Source of the DNA: Komarekiella delphini-convector SJRDD-AB1
GTDB lineage: Bacteria; Cyanobacteriota; Cyanobacteriia; Cyanobacteriales; Nostocaceae
Assembly (NCBI RefSeq): GCF_014831675.1
Contig: NZ_VJXY01000018.1
Span: 90,861-154,860, forward strand
Length of the DNA stretch: 64,000 bases
Direction of reading: 5' to 3'
In this document: positions 17,639 through 27,439 of the stretch, one piece after another
Layout of the letters: the number at the start of each line of letters is the position of its first letter
How positions within the stretch are numbered: the first letter of the stretch is position 1
Notes under the pieces: generated by a model
The model's database searches: none
Told to the model about the DNA's origin: nothing
What the model saw: only the letters and a program-made list of their open reading frames with translations
Translations under genes and position numbers: made by a program

Positions 17639-18769
17639 TTAGGAAATCTGGTAAATGTCAATAGACTTTCATTTTCCGAAAATCTTGTTATAGCAGTCAA
17701 AGTATAGGTTAGGACAATGTTGATTGCTCAAAGCCTTGAATTACTTGGATTTCTAATCAGCACTCAGCACTTTGCTATACGTGCCAATTTTTTACTGTTT
17801 TCGCATATTAATACGACAATCTCGTGTGTTCTTCAATAATAAATTAATTATAAGTCTTATGAGCCAATCATAATAATCTTAATTTAGCATTTATGCATTT
17901 ATGGATTAGATTTAGATTATTTTAACTACCTGATTTGGATAAAAAAGTTGCCTATCTTTTTTACCACAGATATGTATATATTATTGAATACAGTTAAGGA
18001 TTTTTACTTAGCGTATTAAACCTAAAATCAAAAATAAACTTCTGTCTTCAGGTATATCTTCACCTTATGTAATTATTTTCAACCCTGATACGTCTTACCA
18101 AATCGGTTGATTTAGTCAAGTTAAGTTATACCATTTAACTGGGTTAAGTTTAGTAATATTAGCAGTATTGAGTATCTCGTTATAGCAACGCAGTAATAGC
18201 TTTGCCCCATATTATTTAATTTTAAAACTATGACAGAACTAAATAATTAAGCTGGCTATTTGAAGTTTTCAATAACATTGCAAGATAATTGCAATTTCAC
18301 TATGTGACTGGGGAATGATAAAACTAACATTTCATACTACATACCATAGCTAAAAAAAAGTAAAATTTACCTTTGTATTTTAAATACACTCGTCTATGAA
18401 GCCTATTTATCTGGCGCTTGTTTGGCTCAAAATCGAGCAGTCTATTGTCAGAAAAAGTTTGTTGTGAAGCAAGACATACTTTTTGTTCAAGTTCTGAAAT
18501 TGCTCAGTAACAAATAGCCTCCATACGATCGCTTCCAACGGGCACTATGCGCCATCGCAGCACAGCTTTCTTTCAGGATAATTCTGAAAGTCGTCACTAG
18601 TTTCACACGCAACACATCTTTTGTTCACATCTCTCCTGCCAAATTGCGCGTCAAGTGCGAGTTTAATAGCTGCAATAAAACTATTGCTCACAGGCAATTT
18701 GGCTACGGATGCAAGGTTTTTTCTGGCTTCCCCCTACCCAATACTTTCATTTTCTGTGGAACGCAACTC
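17639..18769. other. Long intergenic region (1.1 kb), no gene seen
   Basis: This AT-rich spacer has no convincing open frame on either strand. A short perfect hairpin, CTTTCAG/CTGAAAG with a 7-base loop, lies near 18571-18591. It probably contains the promoter of the diguanylate cyclase gene; an upstream in-frame extension of that gene (from 18644) is judged non-coding. Confidence 0.5.
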
Positions 18770-19792
18770 ATGTCAGGCATAAGCCCATTTTCTCTTTCCA
18801 AGCAACCTCCTGTGATTCTAGTGGCTGATGATGACAAGACCATCCGACTACTGTTGCGTAAAGCTATGGAAAAAGAAGGCTATCGGGTAGTCGAGGTTTC
18901 TGATGGTAAGCAGTGTTTAGATGCTTACGAGACTGTTAAACCAGATATAGTTTTGCTAGATGCTGTCATGCCGGAAATGGATGGCTTTAGCTGCTGTAAG
19001 CAGTTACTCCAGATTGCCAGAAACAATTTAATCTCAGCACTGGCAACGTTTGATACTGACTCTGCCATTGGTAGTACTGTAATCTCAAAATTATGGGAGC
19101 GTACTCCCATATTGATGATCACTAGTTTAAATGATGAAGAGTCTGTAGACCGCGCGTTTGAAGCAGGAGCAACCGATTACATCACCAAGCCAATTCACTG
19201 GGCAGTGCTGCGCCAGCGGTTGCGCCGACTACTGCAACAAGCGCAAGTATACAAACAGTTAGAGGCAGCAAACCAAGCCTTACAACACCTTGCAAACGTA
19301 GATGGTTTAACTGGGTTAGCTAATCGTCGCCGCTTTGACGATTATCTCAATACTCAGTGGATTAATCTGGCACAAGAGGAATCTCCTCTATCGCTGATTT
19401 TGTGTGATATCGACTTTTTCAAATTTTATAATGATAGATACGGACATCCTGCTGGGGATATTTGCTTACAACAAGTGGGTGCTGTCTTAAACCGTAAGGC
19501 GCAGAAACATCAAGACTTACTAGCGCGTTATGGCGGCGAAGAATTTGCTGTGATTATGCCAAACACCCATGCATCTGGTGCGCTTCACGTTGCCACAGCG
19601 ATGCAAGCAGCAGTAAGAGATTTGCAAATTGTTCATCACGGATCTGCTGTTAGTCAGTATGTGACTTTGAGTATGGGAGTGGCAACCGTTATTCCCACTT
19701 GGGAATCCTCACCTTCCGATTTAATTGTGGGGGCGGATAAGGCACTCTATCGAGCAAAAGCCGAGGGACGCGATCGCATTGTCTCAAGCTAA
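18770..19792 (+). CDS. Response regulator diguanylate cyclase (REC-GGDEF, PleD-like)
   Basis: The ATG at 18770 (MSGISPFSLSK) has TGGA 9 bases before it and is preferred to a start 42 codons earlier. The 340-residue protein has a receiver domain (about 15-165) with VADDDKT, LLDAVMPEMDG as phospho-acceptor and TKPI; it holds an insert of about 25 residues before PILMITS. A GGDEF domain follows (about 185-340) with DGLTGLANRRRFD, CDIDFFKFYNDRYGH and an intact GGEEF. It should make cyclic di-GMP when phosphorylated. The inhibitory I-site position reads KHQD instead of RxxD, so product inhibition may be lost. It is convergent with sasA, 25 bases apart. Confidence 0.9.
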   Translation: MSGISPFSLSKQPPVILVADDDKTIRLLLRKAMEKEGYRVVEVSDGKQCLDAYETVKPDIVLLDAVMPEMDGFSCCKQLLQIARNNLISALATFDTDSAIGSTVISKLWERTPILMITSLNDEESVDRAFEAGATDYITKPIHWAVLRQRLRRLLQQAQVYKQLEAANQALQHLANVDGLTGLANRRRFDDYLNTQWINLAQEESPLSLILCDIDFFKFYNDRYGHPAGDICLQQVGAVLNRKAQKHQDLLARYGGEEFAVIMPNTHASGALHVATAMQAAVRDLQIVHHGSAVSQYVTLSMGVATVIPTWESSPSDLIVGADKALYRAKAEGRDRIVSS

Positions 19793-19817
19793 GATATCAT
19801 TTGTCTTTGACTCTTGA

Positions 19818-21005
19818 CTAAGACGGGTAAACTGGCAATGTGAAGTGGAACCATGCTCCGCCATAGGGAGCAGTGTCTACCCAAATTTGACCGTAGTGTG
19901 CCCTGATAATCCGTTGGCATAAACAAAGACCAATCCCATAACCTTCTGTACCTTCATCGCGTTGCAGACGGAAGTGATTTTCAAAGATGTGATCGCAATT
20001 TTCTACAGGAATGCCAGGGCCGGAATCGCCAATACTGAACTGAACTTTTTGGGTAGTACGATGCAGTCCAGCAACGCTAATTTTCCCGCCTTCTGGCGTG
20101 TATTTAATGGCATTGTCCAACAGATTCATCAGTACTTGCCGTATGCGTTCTGGATCGGCATAGACACAGGGTAAGTCTTTGGGGATATCTGTATCTATAT
20201 TTTGGGATTTGGCAGTGTAGCGATCGCGCAATTCCTCCAGTACATCCAGGCAAACTTTACCTAACTCCACTTTTTGTGGTATTATCGGTAGTTCAGTATC
20301 ATTACCACGACCAACGTGTAAAAGGTCAGTAATCATTCGGTCAATAGTTTTAGTTTGACTGCGGGCTTGCTTTAATAGATGCGCCGTCATGGCTGGTTTG
20401 AGGCGCACAAACTCACCTGTATCTAAATTGTAGTTAGATTGGAGAGTTTCTATGGCGATTGCGGCAGCAGTTAGCGGATTGCGGAGGTCATGTGCCAGCA
20501 TCGCTATCACCCGGTCTTTAAACTGTAGCTGCTCTTGAAGTTTATCTTTTTCCTGTTTCAAGCGAAAAATTTCGTCTGAAAGTCGGATGAATTCGGCGGA
20601 AACAGCAACAGAACTGATTGTAGATTTTGGTGATGTTACTCGGCTATTTTCGTCTATACGTTCTTGTAAATCTTCCTGTAATTTTAAGTAAGCATCTATG
20701 GCACTCTGCCAGCGAGGCCACCAGTTTTTCAATTGGGCAATTATATTACTACCCGCTAGAATCTGCCGGGGTTCTGGGTGGATTTTGATTAAAGCTGGCG
20801 TTGCTATCAATTTAAAGTGTTCAGCCAAGTAGGGTTGTTGCCCGACATCAATGATTTCAAGTTCAAAACTATACTCAGCCTGCAATTCTTTTAAGTAAGC
20901 ACGTATTCGTTGTACCTGTTGTCGGGACTTTGGGCGTCCATCAACAAACAGCAACAGATGGAGTGGAGCCTCAGAATAGATAGGCTGATCCTGGGAAACT
21001 GGCAT
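19818..21005 (-). CDS. sasA: Circadian-clock histidine kinase SasA
   Basis: The 395-residue protein starts [20 protein letters not shown] at an ATG; a TTG nine codons earlier is less likely. Residues 15-105 are the KaiB-like thioredoxin-fold domain ([30 protein letters not shown]) that binds KaiC. A coiled-coil linker leads to the HisKA domain with phospho-acceptor His172 in [14 protein letters not shown], then the ATPase domain with [24 protein letters not shown] and [13 protein letters not shown]. It passes KaiC phosphorylation state to the regulator RpaA. RpaB, which acts in the same network, is encoded at 49623 in this window. Confidence 0.93.
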   Translation of the reverse strand: MPVSQDQPIYSEAPLHLLLFVDGRPKSRQQVQRIRAYLKELQAEYSFELEIIDVGQQPYLAEHFKLIATPALIKIHPEPRQILAGSNIIAQLKNWWPRWQSAIDAYLKLQEDLQERIDENSRVTSPKSTISSVAVSAEFIRLSDEIFRLKQEKDKLQEQLQFKDRVIAMLAHDLRNPLTAAAIAIETLQSNYNLDTGEFVRLKPAMTAHLLKQARSQTKTIDRMITDLLHVGRGNDTELPIIPQKVELGKVCLDVLEELRDRYTAKSQNIDTDIPKDLPCVYADPERIRQVLMNLLDNAIKYTPEGGKISVAGLHRTTQKVQFSIGDSGPGIPVENCDHIFENHFRLQRDEGTEGYGIGLCLCQRIIRAHYGQIWVDTAPYGGAWFHFTLPVYPS

Positions 21006-22072
21006 GTATTCGTGTTTCAGCACTGGTAACAACCCGGCGACGCTTACGGAAAGTAAAATGGACTAACGTTTGTCGATGGTCGTTCTTTGTTCTCAATTTA
21101 ATATCTATTTTAGATTTTTCATACTCTTATACAATCTGTGTTTTTGACATCAAGGTATCTTTATGCACCGTGAGAGTTAATTCTTCCATAAACATTCCCC
21201 CTTAACTAAGCGATTGACTAAGCCACAAGCACAAATTTACTGCTTTTTGTCTGCTTCTAGCCAATAATTGCTAGAGCTGGCTCCAGTAATAGATTGGTTA
21301 TTATCTTAGCGGGTTGAGTTCTTGACTAAAGCACAAGTAGGATTTCTCCCAAAAACTCAATTTATAGATTCGAGAGAAATTGCTGCGACACTTGACCGCT
21401 TTGCCTATGACCTCGATTTCTAAGAGTGCAAGCTCACGTTAAATGCCTGTAATTGCCTAAAACTGACATTTTTTGCGTATTGCTTTATTCAGATTACCAT
21501 TCTCAGATGAACAGTCTCTAGAATTGATCGCAAGCTAGCGTTAGAAAACGTTATCTATAATTTCCCTCCTTGGATGAGGCTAAGGCGGGATTTATTCTTA
21601 GTCTATCACTTTAGGTAGTTGGCGATCGCTTCTAGTTAGTGCATTAAGCAGTAGATGACAGCCATACCCTTCTTTGGCGAGTTTTCAATCGTTCTCGCAT
21701 CCCAAATTTAAGATTTAGATCACTCTACCTTAATCAGCAAAACCTTACAACTTATGTATAGTAAGCTTTTTAGGTTTATTTATAATTTTTTTCTGCAAAT
21801 GTTACTTTAGCGAAATTTTAGGGAACTCTATAAATAAGCATGGGAATTATCAAGACCTAATAGCTGTAGACCAAAGACAATACGGTAGCTTTTGCTACCG
21901 TTTACTCATTTTTATAGATCCTTTTATCCATAGGTAAATTTTTTGAGTATACCGAGGTTATTTACTTAATTAAGTAAATAAGTATCAATAAACTTCAGTT
22001 TTATACTTAATAATCAAAACTAAACCATTAATTTACATTATTAATAAAGATATTTAAATAGTCTATTTACGT
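21006..22072. other. Long intergenic region (1.07 kb) with an orphan terminator
   Basis: No full gene was found. A 33-codon frame at 21322-21423 (TTG start, reading LTKAQVGFLPKTQFIDSREI) looks protein-like at its end and may be a gene remnant. A strong hairpin with a downstream T-rich stretch lies at 21882-21901. The rest is AT-rich. Confidence 0.45.
21882..21901 (+). terminator. Orphan intrinsic terminator-like hairpin
   Basis: ACGGTAGC, loop TTTT, GCTACCGT forms a perfect 8-bp stem followed by TTACTCATTTTT. No coding gene lies upstream on the plus strand within 2 kb, so it may end a small RNA; on the minus strand no gene is read toward it except from the divergent side. Confidence 0.5.
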
Positions 22073-23188
22073 ATGAAGCTTTTAATTCAGCATCGTCATT
22101 CTGACAACGAAATTGCTGGTGTTTTAACTTATATTTATTCTATTATCCCAGAACTTGAAACCAGAGGAACTGAAATTAAAACTATTTCCACCAAACAAGA
22201 TAATTTCATCAAATGGTTGAGCTATATTGTCTGGGCTGATATAGTTCACATGAACTCAAATAACTTAGTTTTTGCGATGCTTTGCAAAGCGTTGGGTAAA
22301 AAGATAGTTATTAAATATCATTATTCTTTTTATCATACAACGCATATTAATTATGAGAAGATGACGTTTGGCAGACGTCTGCAAGCAGAATTAAAGCACA
22401 CATTACCTAAAGCTAACTATCCTTTAAAATGGAAATTGTATACTGCCGTAAAATGGATGCGACTAGCTATCCGGCTTTGTACTGCATTAATAGCTGATTA
22501 TCATACAGCTTGTAGTAATTTTTTGGCCGAATCTAGCGCCTTTCCTTGGTTAGTAGAGACTTTATATAATCCCATAGAAATTAACCAAAAAAACCAGCCA
22601 GAGGATCAAAAACTATTATCTAATCCATATAAATTTGTTTTTGTCGGCAGATTAGATGGAAGTAAGGGAGTTGATATTTTATTGAAAGCAGTGCGAATTT
22701 TGAAAGACGAAAATCAGGAATTTGAAGTTTTAATAATTGGTAACGGAATACAAGCTAGTGAATTGAAACAGCTAGCATCTGATTTAGGGATTTTAAGTTA
22801 CGTTAGTTTTTTGGGTCAACTTCCTAATCAAGAAGCACTTGTAAAAGTTCAGGATGCGCTAGCTTTGGTCGCTCCTTCTCGCTGGCAAGAACCAGCAGGT
22901 TACGTAGTGTTAGAAGCCTCTAGCGTTCAAACCTGCTCCATTGTCTCAAAGATGGGAGGATTGCCAGAAGTTGCTGGGCCACACAGCCTATTTTTTGAAA
23001 ATGAAGACGCAGAAGGATTAGCCAGTTGTATGAGATACTGCCTGAATAATCCAGATGAAGCAATTAAGCGCGGTTTCCAGTCCAGTCAATATGTCGCCGA
23101 GAATTTTTCTCCAGCCCGTGCTGCTACTCAACTGCTGGAGATTTGCTGTAAACTCAGCCCTAAGCTATTAGCAAAAACTTATAGATAG
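22073..23188 (+). CDS. Glycosyltransferase family 4
   Basis: This 371-residue protein has the GT-B fold of family GT4. The N-terminal half starts MKLLIQHRHSDNEIAGVLTY, and the C-terminal half has FVGRLDGSKGVDILLKAVRI, VSFLGQL, PSRWQEPAGYVVLEASS (the EX7E motif) and KMGGLPEVAG. It would transfer a sugar from a nucleotide donor to a polysaccharide, lipid or protein acceptor; the substrate cannot be told. The gene is AT-rich and isolated from other sugar genes, which could point to transfer. Confidence 0.85.
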   Translation: MKLLIQHRHSDNEIAGVLTYIYSIIPELETRGTEIKTISTKQDNFIKWLSYIVWADIVHMNSNNLVFAMLCKALGKKIVIKYHYSFYHTTHINYEKMTFGRRLQAELKHTLPKANYPLKWKLYTAVKWMRLAIRLCTALIADYHTACSNFLAESSAFPWLVETLYNPIEINQKNQPEDQKLLSNPYKFVFVGRLDGSKGVDILLKAVRILKDENQEFEVLIIGNGIQASELKQLASDLGILSYVSFLGQLPNQEALVKVQDALALVAPSRWQEPAGYVVLEASSVQTCSIVSKMGGLPEVAGPHSLFFENEDAEGLASCMRYCLNNPDEAIKRGFQSSQYVAENFSPARAATQLLEICCKLSPKLLAKTYR

Positions 23189-23249
23189 GCAAATTAAATT
23201 TCGACAGTCTGCGCTAGGGTAGGAATTGAAACTCAATTTGTGATTTCCT

Positions 23250-24635
23250 GTGCTTCCCTGTAAACGTCCAGCTGTCTTTCTGAGTTTAGCTGTTTTACTC
23301 ACTTCGTTAACAGCTTGTGCTAACAGTCCAGTTGCCAAAAACCTTGAGCAGTCTTTGGCAGCAGATCCGCAACTCCAAAATAACCCAATTGTTTTTGGGG
23401 AAGCTAAAGGTAACAAACCACAAGCACAGCAAAACGAATCAATGGTTCAGTTGCCGGCTGATTTTCCCAAAGATATCCCGTTATATCCCAATGCCAAGCT
23501 AGAGGAAGTTACGCCTACTAACGGCTCAGAAAATACAATATCAACTCGCTGGCTAAGTTCTGATCCCAGCAATTTTATTGCCGACTTTTATCGTAGCCAG
23601 TTTCAGACAAATAACTGGCAGATTTTGCAACAACCAACAGATGAAGCAGGAGGTACTTTTGAAGCACGTCGCAACGATTTGCTATTGAAAGTTTCTATTC
23701 AGCCACAATCAGTCACCAACGCTACACCCAATCAACCTCAAACGGCTACTGAATTACGGATTGAGTACGCACCAAATAGTACAGTAACGATACAACCGAC
23801 AAATCCTAACGAAACTACTAGCGAAATTCCCAAACCAGGAGATTCGCAGTTTATTGGCCCGGTGTCACCCACAAACTTGGCAGCACAGCCAGGAAACACA
23901 TCTGGTAGCCAAACAACCCCTACGACTACATCTGCTCAAGAATTTAACGATCTGAATAAAGCACCAGAAGAATGGCGGCAATACGTCCAAGACTTAGCTG
24001 CATTAGGTGTTTTATCTATAGAATCACAGCCTACTAAGAGTAACATCGCCACAACTAACCAGTTTGAACCCAGTAAGATCGTTACTCGTCGGGAATATGC
24101 CCGTTGGCTGGTTGCTGCTAATAATGCTATGTATGCTAGTAATCCAGCTAAACAAATTCGCTTGGCATTAGAAAGCACTCAACCAGCTTTTAGTGATGTG
24201 TCGAAAACTGATCCTGATTTTCGAGTAATTCAGGGATTAGCCGAAGCTGGGTTAATTCCTAGTCCTTTGTCTGGAGATTCTACAACAGTTTTGTTTCGTC
24301 CTGATGCACCCTTAACACGTGAGCAATTGCTGCTGTGGAAATTACCTCTGGATACTCGCCAAGCTTTACCTTCTGCCAACTTAGATGCGGTTAAGCAAAC
24401 CTGGGGTTTCCAAGATGCGGGAAAAATTGATCCCAAGGCTTTGAGAGCAGTTTTGGCTGATTTCCAAAATGCCGAACAATCAAATATTCGGCGGGTATTT
24501 GGCTATACAACGCTGTTTCAACCCAAAAAGCCAGTAACTCGTGCTGAAGCGGCTGCGGCTTTGTGGTACTTTGGCACTCAGGGTGAGGGTGTATCGGCTG
24601 CTGAAGCTTTAAAGTTAAAGCGATCGCAAACCTAA
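23250..24635 (+). CDS. SLH-domain lipoprotein
   Basis: Starting at GTG, the 461-residue protein has a lipoprotein signal: hydrophobic run VFLSLAVLLTSLTAC with the lipobox Cys at about residue 22. Next comes a domain around LPADFPKDIPLYPNAKLEEV and FYRSQFQTNNWQI (about 70-170), a Pro/Thr/Asn-rich linker, then S-layer-homology-like repeats to the end (TRREYARWLVAANNAM, FRPDAPLTREQLLLW, KPVTRAEAAAALWYFG). It is probably anchored in a membrane with the SLH part contacting peptidoglycan or its attached polymer. The M42 peptidase gene follows after 49 bases. Confidence 0.8.
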   Translation: MLPCKRPAVFLSLAVLLTSLTACANSPVAKNLEQSLAADPQLQNNPIVFGEAKGNKPQAQQNESMVQLPADFPKDIPLYPNAKLEEVTPTNGSENTISTRWLSSDPSNFIADFYRSQFQTNNWQILQQPTDEAGGTFEARRNDLLLKVSIQPQSVTNATPNQPQTATELRIEYAPNSTVTIQPTNPNETTSEIPKPGDSQFIGPVSPTNLAAQPGNTSGSQTTPTTTSAQEFNDLNKAPEEWRQYVQDLAALGVLSIESQPTKSNIATTNQFEPSKIVTRREYARWLVAANNAMYASNPAKQIRLALESTQPAFSDVSKTDPDFRVIQGLAEAGLIPSPLSGDSTTVLFRPDAPLTREQLLLWKLPLDTRQALPSANLDAVKQTWGFQDAGKIDPKALRAVLADFQNAEQSNIRRVFGYTTLFQPKKPVTRAEAAAALWYFGTQGEGVSAAEALKLKRSQT

Positions 24636-24684
24636 GTCTATTACGTTCAATAGGTAATTATTGATTTTTCAAATTAATACATTG

Positions 24685-25725
24685 ATGCGGGATTACGATC
24701 GCTTGTTTCAAACTATTGAAGAATTGGTAATGCACCATTCTCCTAGTGGTGCAGAAGCCGAAATTAACCAGTTGTTATTACAGCGATTTACAGATCTGGG
24801 TGTAGAAGTTTGGTGCGATCGCGCTGATAATATTATTGCGAAAATTCCTGGCAAAAATCCAGACAGAGCGATCGCGATTACAGCTCATAAAGACGAAATT
24901 GGCGCAATTGTCAAAACTCTTGGCGATGAAGGTCGTGTCGAAGTCCGTAAGCTAGGTGGTTCTTACCCTTGGGTTTATGGTGAAGGCGTTGTAGATTTAC
25001 TAGGAGATCACGAAACTATTAGTGGCATTCTCAGCTTTGGTTCGCGCCACGTTTCCCATGAATCCCCCCAAAAAGTTCAGCAGGAAGATACCCCTGTTAA
25101 ATGGGAAAATGCTTGGATTGAAACAAAACTCTCTACCACAGAACTAGAAGCTGCGGGTATTCGACCCGGAACGAGAATGGTGATTGGCAAGCATCGCAAG
25201 CTGCCAATTAGGCTAAAAGATCATATCGCCAGTTACACTCTAGATAACAAAGCTTCTGTTGCGATTCTGCTTGGATTAACTCCAAGCCTGAAGCCAGTTG
25301 TTGATGTTTATCTAGTAGCATCAGCAAAAGAAGAAGTGGGAGCAATTGGGGCGCTGTTTTTTACTCAAAACCAGCGTTTGGATGCTTTGATTGCTTTAGA
25401 AATTTGTCCGCTATCCACCGAATACCCAATTGAAGACGGCAAAAATCCTGTGCTTCTTTATCAGGACGCCTATGGTATTTACGATGAGAATTTGAATGGA
25501 CAACTACGCCATTGTGCTAAAAATCTAGATATGCCAGTACAGTTAGCAACCTTGAGTGGATTTGGTAGCGACGCATCGATTGCTATGAAGTTTGGTCATG
25601 TTGCTCGTGCTGCTTGTTTAGCATTTCCTACACAAAATACGCATGGCTATGAAATTGCTCATTTAGGAGCGATCGCTAACTGTATCGATTTGTTAAAAGC
25701 TTTCTGCGAAACTGAGTTTGAGTGA
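24685..25725 (+). CDS. M42 family metallopeptidase
   Basis: The ATG at 24685 gives MRDYDRLFQTIEELVMHHSP; a TTG 8 codons earlier is less likely. The 346-residue protein matches the M42 aminopeptidase/cellulase M family, cytoplasmic di-metal exopeptidases. Metal and catalytic residues are visible in ITAHKDEIGAI (His, Asp), SYTLDNKASVAI (bridging Asp), ASAKEEVGAIG (Glu-Glu), ALEIC (a Glu where Asp is usual) and NTHGYEIAH (His). It may be cotranscribed with the SLH lipoprotein gene. Confidence 0.88.
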   Translation: MRDYDRLFQTIEELVMHHSPSGAEAEINQLLLQRFTDLGVEVWCDRADNIIAKIPGKNPDRAIAITAHKDEIGAIVKTLGDEGRVEVRKLGGSYPWVYGEGVVDLLGDHETISGILSFGSRHVSHESPQKVQQEDTPVKWENAWIETKLSTTELEAAGIRPGTRMVIGKHRKLPIRLKDHIASYTLDNKASVAILLGLTPSLKPVVDVYLVASAKEEVGAIGALFFTQNQRLDALIALEICPLSTEYPIEDGKNPVLLYQDAYGIYDENLNGQLRHCAKNLDMPVQLATLSGFGSDASIAMKFGHVARAACLAFPTQNTHGYEIAHLGAIANCIDLLKAFCETEFE

Positions 25726-25849
25726 TAATTCGAGGCTTTCACTCCAAAGAGCGATCGCATATCAACCCAAAATAACCAGAAAAAGGTTTTGCAAAGTCTG
25801 AAGGTCTAGCTCCTCAAGTCGCTCTAACTTTTTAATCACCTTGTTTTAC

Positions 25850-25909
25850 TCATTGGCCAAGATGATATTTGGGTGGTGTCCATCCGGTTGGTAGGTTAAT
25901 TGTGTTCAT
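25850..25909 (-). pseudogene. Decayed small-protein gene stub
   Basis: On the minus strand an ATG at 25909 opens 19 codons reading MNTINLPTGWTPPKYHLGQ, then TGA. Reading on past the stop gives VKQGD, another stop and KVRAT, which looks like the continuation of the same small protein. The sequence recalls short accessory proteins of Nostoc genomes. It may also be a real micropeptide; no strong ribosome site is seen. Confidence 0.4.
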
Positions 25910-25989
25910 GGTATTTTTGTGGAGTGAAGTGAAATCAAATGATGTTGATTACTTACTTTAGGTAGTGAATTAACTTTTTGTGGCAAAAT

Positions 25990-26020
25990 AAAAGCGTTGA
26001 TCTGCAAACAAAACGCTTTT
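25990..26020 (-). terminator. Terminator of the small-gene cluster
   Basis: AAAAGCGTT and AACGCTTTT form a 9-bp stem with a 13-base loop; on the minus strand it is followed by ATTTTG. It lies 24 bases beyond the stop of the gene ending at 26044. Confidence 0.6.
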
Positions 26021-26043
26021 GAAAACGTAAACAAAGGTTGTTC

Positions 26044-26238
26044 TTAGCTTTGACTTTGCCGCCTTAGTAACTCACCAATCAAAACTTGGCAGCGCTTGCT
26101 GGACTCGTAAGCTTGTCGCATCAAGGTTCTGTTTTGTTCTCGGTCTGTGTCAAAGACTTGAATGGCTTGGCGACTGTAGTCTGCTGCTTGCTTCCCAAGC
26201 TCTTTAATTCGAGCTTTTAACTCAACGTTTGTCTTCAT
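26044..26238 (-). CDS. Small helical protein of unknown function (64 aa)
   Basis: The ATG at 26238 overlaps the stop of the upstream gene by one base (TAATG), a classic coupled arrangement. The protein is charged and helical (MKTNVELKARIKELGKQA, QNRTLMRQAYESSKRCQ). I do not recognise a family. It is the last gene of a cluster with a second tiny gene and an ASCH protein. Confidence 0.65.
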   Translation of the reverse strand: MKTNVELKARIKELGKQAADYSRQAIQVFDTDREQNRTLMRQAYESSKRCQVLIGELLRRQSQS

Positions 26239-26435
26239 TAACCCTCCAATTCAGAAATCAGAATATCCAGGTTTTCCGCTTCTACATAAAGTTTATCGGC
26301 TATGCTTTGAAGTAAGCTAGCATCTGGCAAGTCATCGTTGTCCAATGCAGTTTGAGCGACCGTGTACAACTCTTCAATCAGGGATTGCATCCGTCTATGT
26401 GCAATTCTTAATGCTGTAAGAGTGGTTGGATTCAT
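26238..26435 (-). CDS. Small helical protein of unknown function (65 aa)
   Basis: The protein (MNPTTLTALRIAHRRMQSLI, then an acidic helical C-terminus ISELEG) looks like a two- or three-helix bundle. No known motif. Coupled to the gene downstream by a one-base overlap, 51 bases after the ASCH gene. Its acidic partner-like character next to a basic small protein could suggest a complex, but this is only inferred. Confidence 0.65.
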   Translation of the reverse strand: MNPTTLTALRIAHRRMQSLIEELYTVAQTALDNDDLPDASLLQSIADKLYVEAENLDILISELEG

Positions 26436-26486
26436 ATTTATTTTTCTAATCCTACCTCTTGGCTGTGCATCCTTCCAAGACTTCCT

Positions 26487-27005
26487 CTAGGATTTACGAT
26501 TCCGGCTACTTGTCCCGGGGTCATTAAGCAAATACGCTCGTATTTGTTCAGATGCCAAAGTAAAAGCTGTTTTTTCTGCATCTGTTTTGGCTCCCCAGAA
26601 TATTGCTTGCTTTCCTTTTACCCCTTCTATGGGACGGCTAAACTTTATGGGATTAGCCAAACGGTAAACGTAATTTTCTGGAGAACCAACACAACTGGCG
26701 ATTTTTACCGCCCCAATTATTGCACCGCGCTTGACTGTTGTCGGGTCGATGCCATAATCAGCAAAATAATCATCACTTTGTTTTGACTGAGAAGCGTGTA
26801 TTAGCACCCATCCTCTACGAGTTGTCGGTTGTGATCGGTATTCGGCTTCCTTAACGCCTAAGCAGATAGCGTAAGCATGGGGCGCATGGATGCTGATAGC
26901 TTTTAGCTTTGGCGGATAGTTTATTTCGACATTCATAAGCTGTAAAAACCATGAAAAATGATGCGGTACCAATATAGGCGCGTTTTTAATGGTTTTTGCA
27001 AGCAT
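26487..27005 (-). CDS. ASCH-domain protein
   Basis: This 172-residue protein contains an ASCH domain: LKAISIHAPHAYAICLGVKE, RRGWVLIHAS and GAIIGAVKIASC. ASCH is a PUA-like beta-barrel thought to bind RNA or modified nucleotides. A second ATG at 26936 would give 149 residues starting MNVEINYPPKLKAIS and fits the domain boundary as well; neither has a clear ribosome site. It heads a small minus-strand cluster of two tiny genes and lies 60 bases from tRNA-Thr. Confidence 0.8.
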   Translation of the reverse strand: MLAKTIKNAPILVPHHFSWFLQLMNVEINYPPKLKAISIHAPHAYAICLGVKEAEYRSQPTTRRGWVLIHASQSKQSDDYFADYGIDPTTVKRGAIIGAVKIASCVGSPENYVYRLANPIKFSRPIEGVKGKQAIFWGAKTDAEKTAFTLASEQIRAYLLNDPGTSSRNRKS

Positions 27006-27064
27006 TTATCAAAGTGCTTGATTTATTTATGTCAAACTTGACTATTGAGCAATACTTTCATCGA

Positions 27065-27136
27065 AGCCGATGACGGGATTTGAACCCGTGGCCTGCTGAT
27101 TACGAATCAGCTGCTCTACCACTGAGCCACATCGGC
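27065..27136 (-). tRNA. tRNA-Thr (anticodon CGU)
   Basis: The minus strand folds as a cloverleaf: acceptor GCCGATG/CATCGGC, D-arm with AGTGGTA loop, anticodon arm GCTGA-TTCGTAA-TCAGC giving anticodon CGT, and T-arm ACGGG-TTCAAAT-CCCGT. CCA is not encoded. The anticodon reads ACG threonine codons. Confidence 0.95.
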
Positions 27137-27169
27137 GTACACAATCTAACAGTATAGCATAATTTACTC

Positions 27170-27439
27170 ATGACAGAACCAAATCCCAAAAATCACCTGA
27201 ACTCTGAACAATATGCTCGCCTCAAAGCAGAAATGAAGACCCCATATCGAGGATTGCGGCAATTTCTTTATATCGCTTTCGGTGCTTCTGGTTTGCTTGG
27301 CGCATTCATATTTTTTTTTCAACTGCTTGCGGGACGGGATATTGACAGTGCTTTACCTAACTTGGCGCTCCAGGTAGGAATAGTTGCCCTAATGGTATTT
27401 CTTTGGCGCTGGGAGCAGCAGCGGCAACGACGTCCTTAG
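27170..27439 (+). CDS. DUF3493 protein (LPA3-like)
   Basis: This 89-residue protein has LNSEQYARLKAEMKTPYRGL followed by two membrane helices (about 32-52 and 62-80). The pattern matches DUF3493, shared with plant Low PSII Accumulation 3 proteins that assist photosystem II assembly. A photosynthetic role is inferred from the family. Confidence 0.7.
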   Translation: MTEPNPKNHLNSEQYARLKAEMKTPYRGLRQFLYIAFGASGLLGAFIFFFQLLAGRDIDSALPNLALQVGIVALMVFLWRWEQQRQRRP

